A stretch of 64,000 nt of DNA from the NCBI RefSeq assembly GCF_902374955.1, contig NZ_CABKRX010000043.1, forward strand, positions 1 through 64,000, read 5' to 3'. The notes under the pieces are model-generated. The model did no database searches, had not been told where the DNA came from, and was given only the letters and a program-made list of their open reading frames with translations. How positions within the stretch are numbered: the first letter of the stretch is position 1; each line of letters opens with the position of its first letter. Below are positions 1 through 8,862 of the stretch, in pieces. The DNA is from Bacillus massilioanorexius (GTDB lineage: Bacteria; Bacillota; Bacilli; Bacillales; DSM-1321). Made by a program: the position numbers and the translations under genes.

Positions 1-24
1 GCCTCTTTTTCCTAGTTCAGTTAT

Positions 25-636
25 TCATCTTTTTTCATTAAGAACAACACTCGTATCTGCAAATAGATCATGAATTCCTTGTTTTTTGGGAAGTATTCCA
101 ATTAATGCGTAAGTAATCCATATCGTTTTACTAATAAAGCGTCCAATAAACTCACGGAATATAACCGTACCCCATGTTAGCTTCTCTTGTTTTAAACTAA
201 TAACCTTAAGCCCGAATACCATTTTCCCTAGCGTTTGACCTAAGAATTTGGTCATCAAAACAAAATATAAGTAAAAAATAACCGCTTTAGCTAGAGCATA
301 TGGAGTAAAAATCCAAAATGAATATTGAAAGAGATCCAACGCCTTAAATACCGGACTTATTAGAATCCCACTAATACTAAAGATAACTATTAAATCTAAT
401 AAATAAGCCCAAAAGCGCATCCAAAAACCTGCAAACCTTTCTTTATTAACGTCTTTATCTAATGGCTCCTCTATTACATGCTCCTGTAAAGGAACCAAAG
501 ATTCTTCACTTTGTTTCATTTGAACATAATTAGATTCTTCTTTTTCATTATGATTCATTTCTACAGTTGTATCATTAGAGATATTTTGTATATTTTCACT
601 ATTTTCTTCATTTCTATCTTCTCTCAAATCAGTCAT
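25..636 (-). CDS. yteJ: RDD family membrane protein (YteJ-like)
   Basis: A 203-residue protein with an acidic, Glu/Asn-rich cytoplasmic N-terminus of about 65 residues, followed by an RDD domain with hydrophobic segments near residues 75-100, 108-130 and 160-185. The Arg in FAGFWMRFWAY and the motif GQTLGKMVFGLKV are typical of RDD proteins. The molecular function of the family is unsettled; small-molecule or ion transport has been proposed. A strong ribosome binding site (GGAGGGG) precedes the ATG. It follows sppA after an 11-base gap, so the two are probably co-transcribed; in B. subtilis this pair is linked to resistance to cell-wall-active peptides. The long charged N-terminal tail is unlike minimal RDD proteins. 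Confidence 0.85.
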   Translation of the reverse strand: MTDLREDRNEENSENIQNISNDTTVEMNHNEKEESNYVQMKQSEESLVPLQEHVIEEPLDKDVNKERFAGFWMRFWAYLLDLIVIFSISGILISPVFKALDLFQYSFWIFTPYALAKAVIFYLYFVLMTKFLGQTLGKMVFGLKVISLKQEKLTWGTVIFREFIGRFISKTIWITYALIGILPKKQGIHDLFADTSVVLNEKR

Positions 637-647
637 TTTGTCCCCTC

Positions 648-1667
648 CTATTCTGCATATAAATACATTAATCTAGGAGAATTCGGTTGAGAAATGGCCG
701 TTAACACACTTGAAATATCTGTTTTTTCACCTAATAATTTTTGAGCAGTTAAAGAAAATAGTGAACCAAATCCAACTGAATCAGTATAACGAACAACTGA
801 TGCATCTTCATCTTTAATGGCCACTTTCATGGCTTCCGTTACATCCTCTAAATAACCAAATTCATCGATTAAGCCCACCTCTTTTGCCTGACGACCATCA
901 TAAATCCTTCCATCCGCAATTTTACGAACTTGTTGCTCAGTCATCCCTCTACCTTCAGCAATAATTTTCACAAATTGGTTGTAAGAGCTATCAATCATAT
1001 TTTGTAATATTTTTCGTTCTTCAGCTGTCATTTCTCTACTTGGAGACATGATATCTTTATATGGTCCGCTTTTTATTGTTACGGTTTCAATTCCTAGTTT
1101 CTCAGCTAGTTTTTCATAATTATAACCTTGCATAATAACTCCCAATGAACCTGTTAAAGTTTCTGGACTAGCAAAGATTTTATCTGCAGGTGCAGAAATA
1201 TAATAACCACCTGAGGCAGCAGTCGCTCCCATTGATATGTAAACCGGCTTACTTGTTTCCTTCTTCACTTCTTGAATCTTTTTATAAATTTCCGCACTTT
1301 CAACAACACCGCCACCTGGTGAGTTTACTCGAATAATAATTCCTGCTATAGACGAATCATCCTTCGCCATATCTAATTTATCTAGAAACGATCGATGATT
1401 GTAACCACTCGTGCTAAACATAGTTGTTGAACTAGATGTATCTTGAATGACACCATCAACATCTAAGACCGCAATCTTATTTAAAGAACTTCCTTGTTCA
1501 ATTACTTCTTCTGTGTAGACATCCTCCGTCATATTTAGAAAGTCATTAAACATTCCATTTCCTTCTTCGTCACTTGAAAATAATACATTTGACGCTAAAT
1601 TAAAAATTATTGAAAAGACTAATAACCCAGCTGCAATTCCTAATGCTGCCCACCGTTTTCCATTCAT
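648..1667 (-). CDS. sppA: Signal peptide peptidase SppA, serine protease
   Basis: A 339-residue membrane-anchored serine protease of the S49 family that degrades leftover signal peptides and membrane fragments. It has one N-terminal membrane segment (about residues 8-30) and an extracytoplasmic ClpP-like fold. The nucleophile is predicted to be Ser152 in ATAASGGYY and the general base Lys204 in GPYKD. Their 52-residue spacing equals the Ser147-Lys199 pair of B. subtilis SppA. NSPGGG near residue 115 forms the oxyanion strand. The length suits the short Gram-positive type rather than the tandem E. coli type. The ATG is preceded by AAGGAGG. It heads a two-gene unit with the RDD protein downstream. 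Confidence 0.95.
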   Translation of the reverse strand: MNGKRWAALGIAAGLLVFSIIFNLASNVLFSSDEEGNGMFNDFLNMTEDVYTEEVIEQGSSLNKIAVLDVDGVIQDTSSSTTMFSTSGYNHRSFLDKLDMAKDDSSIAGIIIRVNSPGGGVVESAEIYKKIQEVKKETSKPVYISMGATAASGGYYISAPADKIFASPETLTGSLGVIMQGYNYEKLAEKLGIETVTIKSGPYKDIMSPSREMTAEERKILQNMIDSSYNQFVKIIAEGRGMTEQQVRKIADGRIYDGRQAKEVGLIDEFGYLEDVTEAMKVAIKDEDASVVRYTDSVGFGSLFSLTAQKLLGEKTDISSVLTAISQPNSPRLMYLYAE

Positions 1668-1806
1668 TTCTTTAATTCCTCCTTTTTACCTGCTCCTTTT
1701 AATACGTTTCAAATTTCAAAAAGCTTCACTACAATGGTAAAATAAATAATAGAATCAGAAAACTAAAACTAATCAAAATGCTACAAAGCCAAAGGGGAGA
1801 GTCACT

Positions 1807-2607
1807 ATGACAAACAGACGAAATGTTTTCTTTTTTCATAATAATACGCAAGACATTCCAGATATTCTAAAAACAGCGGAAAATTTAGCATCAGAATATA
1901 ACTTTTATATTGTTGATGATGTAAAAAAAGCAAACATAATCGTCAGTATCGGTGATGATGGCGCATTTTTACAAGCTGTTCGCAAAACTGGTTTTCGAAA
2001 TGACTGTTTATATGCAGGTATTTCTACTACTGGTAATCTTAATATGTATTGTGATTTTTCAATAAAAGAACGCGATAAAATGATTGAAGCTATCACAGAC
2101 GAACTTATTGAAGTACGTAAATATCCAGTTATTGAAGTATCACTAGATGAACAGCCCGTTTTTTATTGCTTAAATGAATTAAGTATACGTTCTTCTATTA
2201 TTAAAACATTTGTGCTGGATGTTTATATCGATGATTTACATTTTGAAACATTCCGCGGAGATGGAATGGTCATTTCCACACCAACTGGTAGTACAGCATA
2301 TAATAAATCTATGAGTGGTGCAGTTGTTGATCCTATGTTACCTTGTTTCCAAGTGAGTGAATTAGCTTCTTTAAATAATAACATTTATCGTACTCTTAGT
2401 TCACCATTTATCCTTAGCGGAGACCGAAAATTGACTCTACGCGTAACAGACATTAATAACGCCTTTCCAATTATCGGTATGGATAATGAAGCATTAAGTA
2501 TCGCAAATACAAAAAAGATTGAAATCTCGCTCAGTGATCGTGTCATTAAAACAGTAAAACTAAAAGATAATTCCTTCTGGGAAAAAGTACAAAGAGCTTT
2601 TTTATAA
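1807..2607 (+). CDS. nadK2: NAD kinase 2
   Basis: A 266-residue NAD kinase that phosphorylates NAD to NADP. The conserved NE motif (CLNELSI) and the phosphate-binding GDGMVISTPTGSTAYN region are present. The usual GGDGT loop reads GDDGAFL, with Asp and Ala at normally Gly and Thr positions; variants at this loop occur in the second bacillar NAD kinase (YtdI type), which is also the paralogue expected at this locus next to sppA. It is divergent from sppA, so promoters for both probably lie in 1668-1806. The ribosome binding site is AGGGGAG. A hairpin terminator follows. Confidence in the family is high; the paralogue assignment rests on synteny. Confidence 0.92.
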   Translation: MTNRRNVFFFHNNTQDIPDILKTAENLASEYNFYIVDDVKKANIIVSIGDDGAFLQAVRKTGFRNDCLYAGISTTGNLNMYCDFSIKERDKMIEAITDELIEVRKYPVIEVSLDEQPVFYCLNELSIRSSIIKTFVLDVYIDDLHFETFRGDGMVISTPTGSTAYNKSMSGAVVDPMLPCFQVSELASLNNNIYRTLSSPFILSGDRKLTLRVTDINNAFPIIGMDNEALSIANTKKIEISLSDRVIKTVKLKDNSFWEKVQRAFL

Positions 2608-2692
2608 GATTAATAGTTTCAAATAGTCTTTTAACCTTTGTAAATGCTAGAAAAACGCTAGCCCTAAAACTAATACTAATTTCTCAAATCAT

Positions 2693-2721
2693 AAAAGCCA
2701 CCTATTTAATAGGTGGCTTTT
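2693..2721 (+). terminator. Intrinsic terminator of nadK2
   Basis: Perfect inverted repeat AAAAGCCACCTATT with a short loop and its complement ending in TTTT, 85 bases after the nadK2 stop. The A-rich left arm and T-rich right arm make it usable in either direction. Confidence 0.85.
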
Positions 2722-2832
2722 GATATATGGAATATTCACTAAAAAGAGATATCTATATCTTTTGTTCATCTTTTCACATGATAATGACAATGATATAATA
2801 ATTTCTTGTTTACTATATTTCGAGGTGATAAA

Positions 2833-4350
2833 ATGGAATTTTCTTTTTTCAGTGTTGTTCCTCCTATCATCATCATAGCATTAGTGATTGTAACAAGAAA
2901 AATCGTTCTCTCATTGGGCGTTGGTATTATCCTAAGCGCCCTAATTTTGGAAAATGGACATATTGTACAAGCATTAAAAAAGATGCTAGAAGCTATATTA
3001 CAATTATTTTATAGTGATGGTTCATGGAACTCAGGAAATCTTTATGTACTTTCGTTTTTATTATTATTAGGAGCCTTAACCAGTCTCATATCATCATTAG
3101 GTGGAAATCAAGCCTTTGGCGAGTGGATTGGTCGTCGAATTCGTACAAAACGCGGGGCACAACTAATGACTACAACATGTGGAATTTCTCTTTTCCCTGA
3201 CGATGTATTTAACATGTTCGCAACTAGCCAAATTACTGGTCCTATTATAGATCATGCCAAAGTCCCTCGTACGAAACTGGCCTATATGATTCATTCAACA
3301 TCCGATCCAACTTGTGTACTTTGTCCATTATCAAGTTGGGGAGCAAATATCATTGCTATCCTTACAGGAATATTTGCCGTTCACCAACTAACAGATAGTC
3401 CGTTAATCGCATTTATGGTTATAGCAACGACAAACTTTTACGCTATATCGACTTTATTGTTTGTTTTTTCTTCTGCCACATTCGATATCAATATTGGTAA
3501 AATGAAAAATCCTATTAAAGCGAAAACACAAGCTTTAGTGTCTACTTCAAATAAAGGCTCTATCTGGGATTTAATTATTCCAATTAGTTTTTTAATTATT
3601 GGATCAGTTGGTGCTATGATTATTACTGGTTACCTAAATAGTGATTCACCGACTTTTATGAATATCTTTTCAAACTGTGAAGTAAGCTTATCCCTCGTAA
3701 TCGGAGCAAGCTTAGCCACTTTTGTTAGTTTATTATTATACATAAGACAAATAAATACAGGGAAACAAAGCATTAAAAACATCTTCACTATTCTAAAACA
3801 AGGTTTGAAAACAACTTTACCAGCCGTGGAGATATTATTATACGCATGGGTGCTTTCTAGCTTTATCGGAGAGCTAGAAACAGGTTCTTATCTAGCAAGC
3901 ATCATAGATCAAGTGACTTTACCACCTTCATTTTTACCACTCATTTTATTTATACTTACTGGTGCTATGGCTTTTGCTACGGGTACATCTTGGGGAACTT
4001 TTGCTATCATGCTTCCTATAGCTGCTCAAATCGCAATCGCAAGTGATTCAACGATGATGTTTTTCTTAATGAGCGCTGTATTATCTGGGTCATTATTCGG
4101 TGATCATTGTTCGCCTGTTTCCGATACAACTACTGTTGCTTCAGCTGCTGCTGGATGCTCCCAAATTGAGCATGTTGTTACTCAGCTTCCATATGCTTTA
4201 ATATGTGCAGCCATCACATGTATATCCTTCTTCCTACTTGGAATTACAGGCATGAGATGGGTACCATACATCTTTATTATTCTTGCAATAATTGCACTGA
4301 TTTTCTACTTTAGAAAAAGAGAAAATCATACAAGTGAGCAGCAAATATAA
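2833..4350 (+). CDS. nhaC: NhaC-family Na+/H+ antiporter
   Basis: A 505-residue polytopic protein with about 11-12 hydrophobic segments. The polar stretches SLFPDDVFNMFATSQ, STSDPTCVLCPLSSWGANI and GDHCSPVSDTTT are characteristic of the NhaC family, which exchanges sodium (some members malate/lactate) for protons at the cytoplasmic membrane. The start at 2833 is chosen over an in-frame ATG at 2806 because GAGGTGAT lies just upstream with good spacing and the product then begins directly with a membrane segment. It stands alone between two terminators. This gene is not part of the B. subtilis order here as I recall it, so it is probably a lineage insertion. Ion specificity cannot be read from sequence. 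Confidence 0.88.
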   Translation: MEFSFFSVVPPIIIIALVIVTRKIVLSLGVGIILSALILENGHIVQALKKMLEAILQLFYSDGSWNSGNLYVLSFLLLLGALTSLISSLGGNQAFGEWIGRRIRTKRGAQLMTTTCGISLFPDDVFNMFATSQITGPIIDHAKVPRTKLAYMIHSTSDPTCVLCPLSSWGANIIAILTGIFAVHQLTDSPLIAFMVIATTNFYAISTLLFVFSSATFDINIGKMKNPIKAKTQALVSTSNKGSIWDLIIPISFLIIGSVGAMIITGYLNSDSPTFMNIFSNCEVSLSLVIGASLATFVSLLLYIRQINTGKQSIKNIFTILKQGLKTTLPAVEILLYAWVLSSFIGELETGSYLASIIDQVTLPPSFLPLILFILTGAMAFATGTSWGTFAIMLPIAAQIAIASDSTMMFFLMSAVLSGSLFGDHCSPVSDTTTVASAAAGCSQIEHVVTQLPYALICAAITCISFFLLGITGMRWVPYIFIILAIIALIFYFRKRENHTSEQQI

Positions 4351-4367
4351 ATCATATTTTTGTAAAT

Positions 4368-4397
4368 AAAACGCAACGAAAAGTTCTCGTTGCGTTT
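4368..4397. terminator. Bidirectional terminator between nhaC and rarD
   Basis: Perfect 11-bp stem AAACGCAACGA / TCGTTGCGTTT with a T-run to the right and an A-run to the left, placed between two convergent genes. Confidence 0.88.
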
Positions 4398-4408
4398 TTT
4401 AGTGGAAG

Positions 4409-5332
4409 TTAAGCACCTATTTTCCTTGAATTCATTTTTTTCATCATTCGTTCTCTAATTTTCATTTGAGATAATGAATAGAGAAGTAATGCACTCCAAA
4501 TAAACATAAACGAGATGAAATGCACTTTAGTAAATGATTCATGATAAATCGTAACACCGATAATTAATGACAATGTCGGGGCTATGTATTGGAGAAAGCC
4601 TAGCATTGATAAAGGAATATTTTTTGCTCCCATTGCAAATAGAAGTAATGGAACGGCTGTTACAACTCCACCACCTATTAAGAATAATAGTTCATTGACA
4701 GAATAGGTGCTAGCAGGTGTTTGAAATATAATGTAGATATAATAGCCAATAGCTATTGGTGTAACCATCATCGTTTCTAAAGTTAAGCCGATTGCCGCAT
4801 CTGCATCAATTAACACTTTTGCCAATCCGTATAGTCCAAATGTAATAGCAAGCGCTAAAGATATCCATGGAAAGCTACCGAGATAAACCGTTAAAATGGA
4901 TACACCTATTGCAGCTAGACAAACCGAAAGAATTTGCACCTTATTTAACTTTTCTTTCAATACAGTTACTCCTAAAAGAACACTTACAAGTGGATTTATA
5001 TAATATCCTAAACTTGTATCCAAAATTCTTCCTGCATTTACAGCCCAAATAAAGATTCCCCAATTCGCACTTACTAAAAGAGATGCAGCAAATAAAGCCC
5101 ATAGCTTCTTTTTGTTCTTACTAATTTCCTTCATGTAAGTAATAAATGATGACCATTTTTTAGTAAAAAGTAAGAGAAAAACCATAAAAACAAAAGACCA
5201 AAAGACCCGATGGGCAAGTATTTCAGTAGAATCTACATGTTGTAGAAATTTCCAATATATTGGAATAACTCCCCACATTAAATAAGATAACGCACCATAA
5301 ATAATACCTTCCATCTCTTTATTAGAACTCAT
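4409..5332 (-). CDS. rarD: EamA/RarD-family transporter
   Basis: A 307-residue protein with ten predicted membrane helices in two EamA repeats. The opening GIIYGALSYLMWGVIPIYWK and the mid-protein FTLYG-like LAITFGLYGLAKV are typical of the RarD (chloramphenicol-sensitive protein) branch of the drug/metabolite transporter superfamily. Substrate unknown. The start at 5332 is preferred to the ATG at 5377 because an AGGCGG ribosome binding site lies seven bases upstream and the longer form would add a non-conserved 15-residue extension. It converges on nhaC. Family assignment is secure; the rarD symbol is by family name, not proven orthology. Confidence 0.85.
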   Translation of the reverse strand: MSSNKEMEGIIYGALSYLMWGVIPIYWKFLQHVDSTEILAHRVFWSFVFMVFLLLFTKKWSSFITYMKEISKNKKKLWALFAASLLVSANWGIFIWAVNAGRILDTSLGYYINPLVSVLLGVTVLKEKLNKVQILSVCLAAIGVSILTVYLGSFPWISLALAITFGLYGLAKVLIDADAAIGLTLETMMVTPIAIGYYIYIIFQTPASTYSVNELLFLIGGGVVTAVPLLLFAMGAKNIPLSMLGFLQYIAPTLSLIIGVTIYHESFTKVHFISFMFIWSALLLYSLSQMKIRERMMKKMNSRKIGA

Positions 5333-5469
5333 GTAATTACCGCCTGACATAGTTAGAATATTCAAATATAATACCATAAAAATACAGTCGGAACATAAAA
5401 TAAGATTTAGAAGAAATATAAGTCTCTATTCTTTATATTGTTTTTAAAGCTCTTCTAGTACAATAAATA

Positions 5470-5497
5470 ATCGGTGGAAGTAGATAACCCCACCGAT
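5470..5497 (-). terminator. Hairpin downstream of acyl-CoA synthetase
   Basis: Stem ATCGGTGG / CCACCGAT directly after the stop of the acyl-CoA synthetase gene. Reading leftward the sequence after the stem is ATTATTTATTG, a weak T-run, so termination may be partial. Confidence 0.6.
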
Positions 5498-5508
5498 CAT
5501 AACCACAC

Positions 5509-7092
5509 TTATTTAGATGCCGAGCTTTCCTTCTTATTTCTTAATTCAACTCGACGGATTTTACCCGATATCGTCTTAGGTAATTCATCTAAAAATTCAA
5601 TTGCTCTAGGATATTTATAAGGTGCAGTTAGTTGTTTTACATGCTCTTGAAGTACCGGTATTAATTGATGATTATTTTGATCATATCCATTTCTTAAAAC
5701 CACGTACGCTTTTACAATACTTCCGCGAATCTCATCCGGCCAAGCCACTACTGCACATTCTTTTACCGCTTGATGTTTTACAAGTGCATCTTCCACTTCA
5801 AACGGTCCTATTGTATATCCTGAACTGATGATAATATCATCACTACGTCCTTCAAACCAAAAATATCCATCTTCATCCTTTTTAGCTTGATCTCCTGTAA
5901 TATAATATTCTCCGCGGAATTGTTTCGCTGTTCTTTCAGAATCATTTAAATATTCCTTAAATAAAGCAGGAGAACTTACATGAACAGCAATATCACCTAC
6001 TTCTCCAACATCACATACTTCGCCATCTTCATTAACTATGTCAACTGTATTACCAGGAGTTGGTTTACCCATAGAACCAATTCTTACTTCCATTCCTTTT
6101 GTTATACCTATTAACAGTGTATTTTCAGTTTGGCCATATCCATCTCTTACTGTAATATTAAAGTGTTTTCGGAATGTATCAATGACTTCCTCATTTAATG
6201 GTTCTCCAGCTGAAACAGCACTATGTAAGTGTTCGAGTTTGTAATGACTCAAATCATCTACCTTAGCCATTAAACGATATTCAGTAGGTGTACAGCACAA
6301 CACATTAATTTGATTTTCATCTAAGAGAGATAAATATTTTTCTGGATTGAATTTGCCATTGTAAACATAACCAGTTGCACCCATTCCCAATACAGATAAA
6401 AAAGGACTCCAAATCCATTTTTGCCATCCTGGTGCAGCAGTGGCCCATACAATATCATTTTCCTCAATACACAACCAATTGGAAGCAGCAGTTTGTAAAT
6501 GAGCGTAGGCCCAGCCATGTGTATGAACAACACCTTTTGGATTACCTGTTGTTCCAGATGTGTAAGCTAAAAAGGCCATATCATCTCTCGTTGTATTGGC
6601 TGCTTCTAATTCATCGCTAGACACTTCAGCCAATTCATCTAAAAATAACCACCCATCTTTGGATTGTCCAACTGAAAACTTTATTAAATGCTCAGCTTCT
6701 GCAATATGATCAAATTCATTAACAAACGATTCATAGCAAACAATTCCTTTCACATTTCCATGATTGATTCGATATTGTAAATCCTTCGCTTTCAACATTT
6801 CTGAGCTTGGAATAACAACCATTCCTGCTTTTAGTGCTGCTAAATATACTTGATAGGCTTCAATTAGCCTTGGAACGATGACAAGAAGTGTATCTCCTTT
6901 TTTCAGTCCAGCATCCAAGAAAGCGTTTCCAAATTTATTAGTCGCTTTTAATAAATTCTGATATGTAATTTCCTTTTTATCACCATGTTCGTTTTCCCAT
7001 TTTAAAGCTACTTTTTCACTACTTTTATTAAATTTTTCTACTTCACTTGTTAAATTGTACTGTAATGGAGCTATCAAATCTTCTTTCTTCAT
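5509..7092 (-). CDS. ytcI: Acyl-CoA synthetase, AMP-forming (YtcI/MbcS-like)
   Basis: A 527-residue ANL-superfamily ligase that adenylates a short or medium acid with ATP and transfers it to CoA. The adenylation loop YTSGTTGNPKGVVH, the A5 region DGYGQTENT, the hinge FEGRSDDIIISSGYTIGPFEVE and the C-terminal PKTISGKIRR motif (catalytic Lys near 511) are intact. It is shorter than AcsA and matches the branched/medium-chain acyl-CoA synthetase group. The pre-A8 region and position beside sspA agree with B. subtilis ytcI. The C-terminal Lys motif is the type that can be silenced by AcuA-like acetyltransferases, and an acuA gene lies 19 kb away. Substrate is inferred only. Confidence 0.85.
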   Translation of the reverse strand: MKKEDLIAPLQYNLTSEVEKFNKSSEKVALKWENEHGDKKEITYQNLLKATNKFGNAFLDAGLKKGDTLLVIVPRLIEAYQVYLAALKAGMVVIPSSEMLKAKDLQYRINHGNVKGIVCYESFVNEFDHIAEAEHLIKFSVGQSKDGWLFLDELAEVSSDELEAANTTRDDMAFLAYTSGTTGNPKGVVHTHGWAYAHLQTAASNWLCIEENDIVWATAAPGWQKWIWSPFLSVLGMGATGYVYNGKFNPEKYLSLLDENQINVLCCTPTEYRLMAKVDDLSHYKLEHLHSAVSAGEPLNEEVIDTFRKHFNITVRDGYGQTENTLLIGITKGMEVRIGSMGKPTPGNTVDIVNEDGEVCDVGEVGDIAVHVSSPALFKEYLNDSERTAKQFRGEYYITGDQAKKDEDGYFWFEGRSDDIIISSGYTIGPFEVEDALVKHQAVKECAVVAWPDEIRGSIVKAYVVLRNGYDQNNHQLIPVLQEHVKQLTAPYKYPRAIEFLDELPKTISGKIRRVELRNKKESSASK

Positions 7093-7307
7093 CCCTTATC
7101 CCCCTTTTCTTACTACTTACTCTATATTATACATATTTGTAAGAAAATTCAAAAACTTTTCTACGATAATATATCCCCTCTATTTCGTTTTGTCATACTC
7201 TTTACCTAACTTATAATCCATTCACATCACAATAAAATTCGTTATATTTTTTCATATAAATGACTGAATTAATAACCCACTCTATTTTATCTTTTTCCAT
7301 ATAAAAA

Positions 7308-7333
7308 GGGGATGAACCTATTAGTTCATCCCC
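7308..7333 (-). terminator. Terminator of sspA
   Basis: Ten-bp stem GGGGATGAAC / GTTCATCCCC followed, reading leftward, by a T-run; 19 bases after the sspA stop. Confidence 0.88.
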
Positions 7334-7351
7334 CGTAGCCATGATATTAGA

Positions 7352-7552
7352 TTATTTTTGGTATCCGCCTAATTGTTGTTCAGCCATTTGAACTAAACGT
7401 TTAGTAATTTCTCCACCAACTGAACCGTTCGCACGAGCTGTTGCATCTGGTCCTAGTTGTACTCCAAATTCTGAAGCAATTTCATACTTCATTGAATCAA
7501 GAGCAGTTTGTACTCCAGGTACTACTAATTGATTTGAACTTGTGTTTGCCAT
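7352..7552 (-). CDS. sspA: Alpha/beta-type small acid-soluble spore protein
   Basis: A 66-residue SASP. It carries the family signatures NQLVVPGV near residue 8, the germination protease cleavage region YEIASEFGVQLG, and the DNA-binding segment ANGSVGGEITKRLV. It coats forespore DNA, protects it from UV and heat, and is degraded as an amino acid store at germination. AAGGAGGTG lies at ideal spacing before the ATG. A sigma-G-type promoter is visible upstream, and a strong terminator follows, so it is a monocistron. This is the best single proof that the organism makes endospores. Which of the sspA-D paralogues it is rests on its position next to thiI. Confidence 0.96.
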   Translation of the reverse strand: MANTSSNQLVVPGVQTALDSMKYEIASEFGVQLGPDATARANGSVGGEITKRLVQMAEQQLGGYQK

Positions 7553-7576
7553 GTGTTTTTCACCTCCTTGTGATAA

Positions 7577-7606
7577 TAGAATGTGTCAAAACACATGGCG
7601 CTATTC
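7577..7606 (-). promoter_or_regulatory. Sigma-G-type promoter of sspA
   Basis: On the minus strand GAATA (7606-7602) is followed after exactly 18 bases by CATTCTA (7583-7577). This matches the forespore sigma-G consensus (gHATR, N18, CATWHTA) and lies about 25 bp before the sspA start codon. Confidence 0.72.
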
Positions 7607-7648
7607 CACTGATACTTTGGTAATTGTTCACAAATAATGCAGTAATCT

Positions 7649-8857
7649 TTAGAATAAATCCTCTTCCACATTATTCACAGCATTTCTCTTCGGTTTTAAA
7701 TGAACAATCTCCGTTTTTTCTACTGCTTCTTTGATCAAGTCACTGAAATCCACAAAGGTTTCGTAATGGTTTACCTTCTCACGACGTGGCATTGTTTTAG
7801 GATTTACTGGTGTGAAGACTGTACAACAGTCCTCATATGGTCTATTTGAAATATCTAGAGTCCCTAATTCCTCAGCCATTTTGATAATTTCTAATTTGTC
7901 AGCTGTAATTAAAGGACGTATGATTGGGGTATTTGTTACCTCATTAATAGCATACATACTATGCAGCGTTTGACTTGCCACTTGCCCTAGACTTTCTCCT
8001 GTCACAATTGCCAATGCTTCTTGCTTTTTAGCAATTTCATCAGCTATTCTTAACATTAATCTTCTTGTAGTAGTCATTGTATAGTTTTCAGGAATTTGTT
8101 GTTGAATGATCTTTTGAATTTCAGTAAATGGCACCACATGGACCACCATATGGCCACTTGTTCCAGCAAGAACTTCTGCTAAATCAAGAACTTTTTGCTT
8201 GGATCTTTCACTTGTAAAAGGCGGACTATAGAAATGAATACACTCTACTTCTATCCCTCTTTTCATTGTCAAAAATCCAGCAACCGGACTATCGATCCCG
8301 CCTGATAACATTAACAACGCTTTACCACTTGAATTTTGCGGTAATCCACCAGCCCCTAAAATAACTTCTCCTGTAAAAAATACACCTTCTTTTCTAATTT
8401 CAACAATTAAATTTAAATCAGGCTTTTTTACATCTACTTTTAAATGCTGGTTATGCCATAATACATGACCACCTAACGCATGATTTACTTCATTTGTATC
8501 AAGCGGAAAGGATTTATCGGCTCTTTTTGTTGTCACCTTAAACGTTTCGATTTTTCGATCTAAGTTCTTAATATATTGAAGTGCCCCCGCTTTCATTGCA
8601 TCGATATCTTTTTCCACTTCCATTACAGGACTAAAAGATTGAATACCGAAAACCTTACGAAGTTTTTCTTCAACGGCTTTGTAATCTGCTCCATTTAGCA
8701 TCAATCTCATATGATCTCGCGTTGATAAGATTTCAATGCCATTAAAGTCCCTTAAGTTATTTTTTATACTTCTTTTTAATTTAGCAATAAATCCTTTTCT
8801 ATTTTTACCCTTTGTTGATAATTCACCATAACGAATCAAAATTTGATCGTATATCAT
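7649..8857 (-). CDS. thiI: tRNA 4-thiouridine synthase / thiamine sulfur carrier enzyme ThiI
   Basis: A 402-residue protein that adenylates U8 of tRNA and transfers sulfur to make 4-thiouridine; it may also serve ThiS in thiamine thiazole synthesis. The N-terminal ferredoxin-like and THUMP domains span about residues 1-165. The PP-loop SGGIDS at residues 185-190 binds ATP, and the Cys pair in YEDCCTVF near 344 is the likely sulfur-handling site. It lacks the C-terminal rhodanese domain of E. coli ThiI, as is usual in Bacillus. It begins six bases after the cysteine desulfurase stop with GAGGTAA as ribosome binding site; that enzyme is the dedicated sulfur donor. Confidence 0.95.
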   Translation of the reverse strand: MIYDQILIRYGELSTKGKNRKGFIAKLKRSIKNNLRDFNGIEILSTRDHMRLMLNGADYKAVEEKLRKVFGIQSFSPVMEVEKDIDAMKAGALQYIKNLDRKIETFKVTTKRADKSFPLDTNEVNHALGGHVLWHNQHLKVDVKKPDLNLIVEIRKEGVFFTGEVILGAGGLPQNSSGKALLMLSGGIDSPVAGFLTMKRGIEVECIHFYSPPFTSERSKQKVLDLAEVLAGTSGHMVVHVVPFTEIQKIIQQQIPENYTMTTTRRLMLRIADEIAKKQEALAIVTGESLGQVASQTLHSMYAINEVTNTPIIRPLITADKLEIIKMAEELGTLDISNRPYEDCCTVFTPVNPKTMPRREKVNHYETFVDFSDLIKEAVEKTEIVHLKPKRNAVNNVEEDLF

Positions 8858-8862
8858 ATTTA

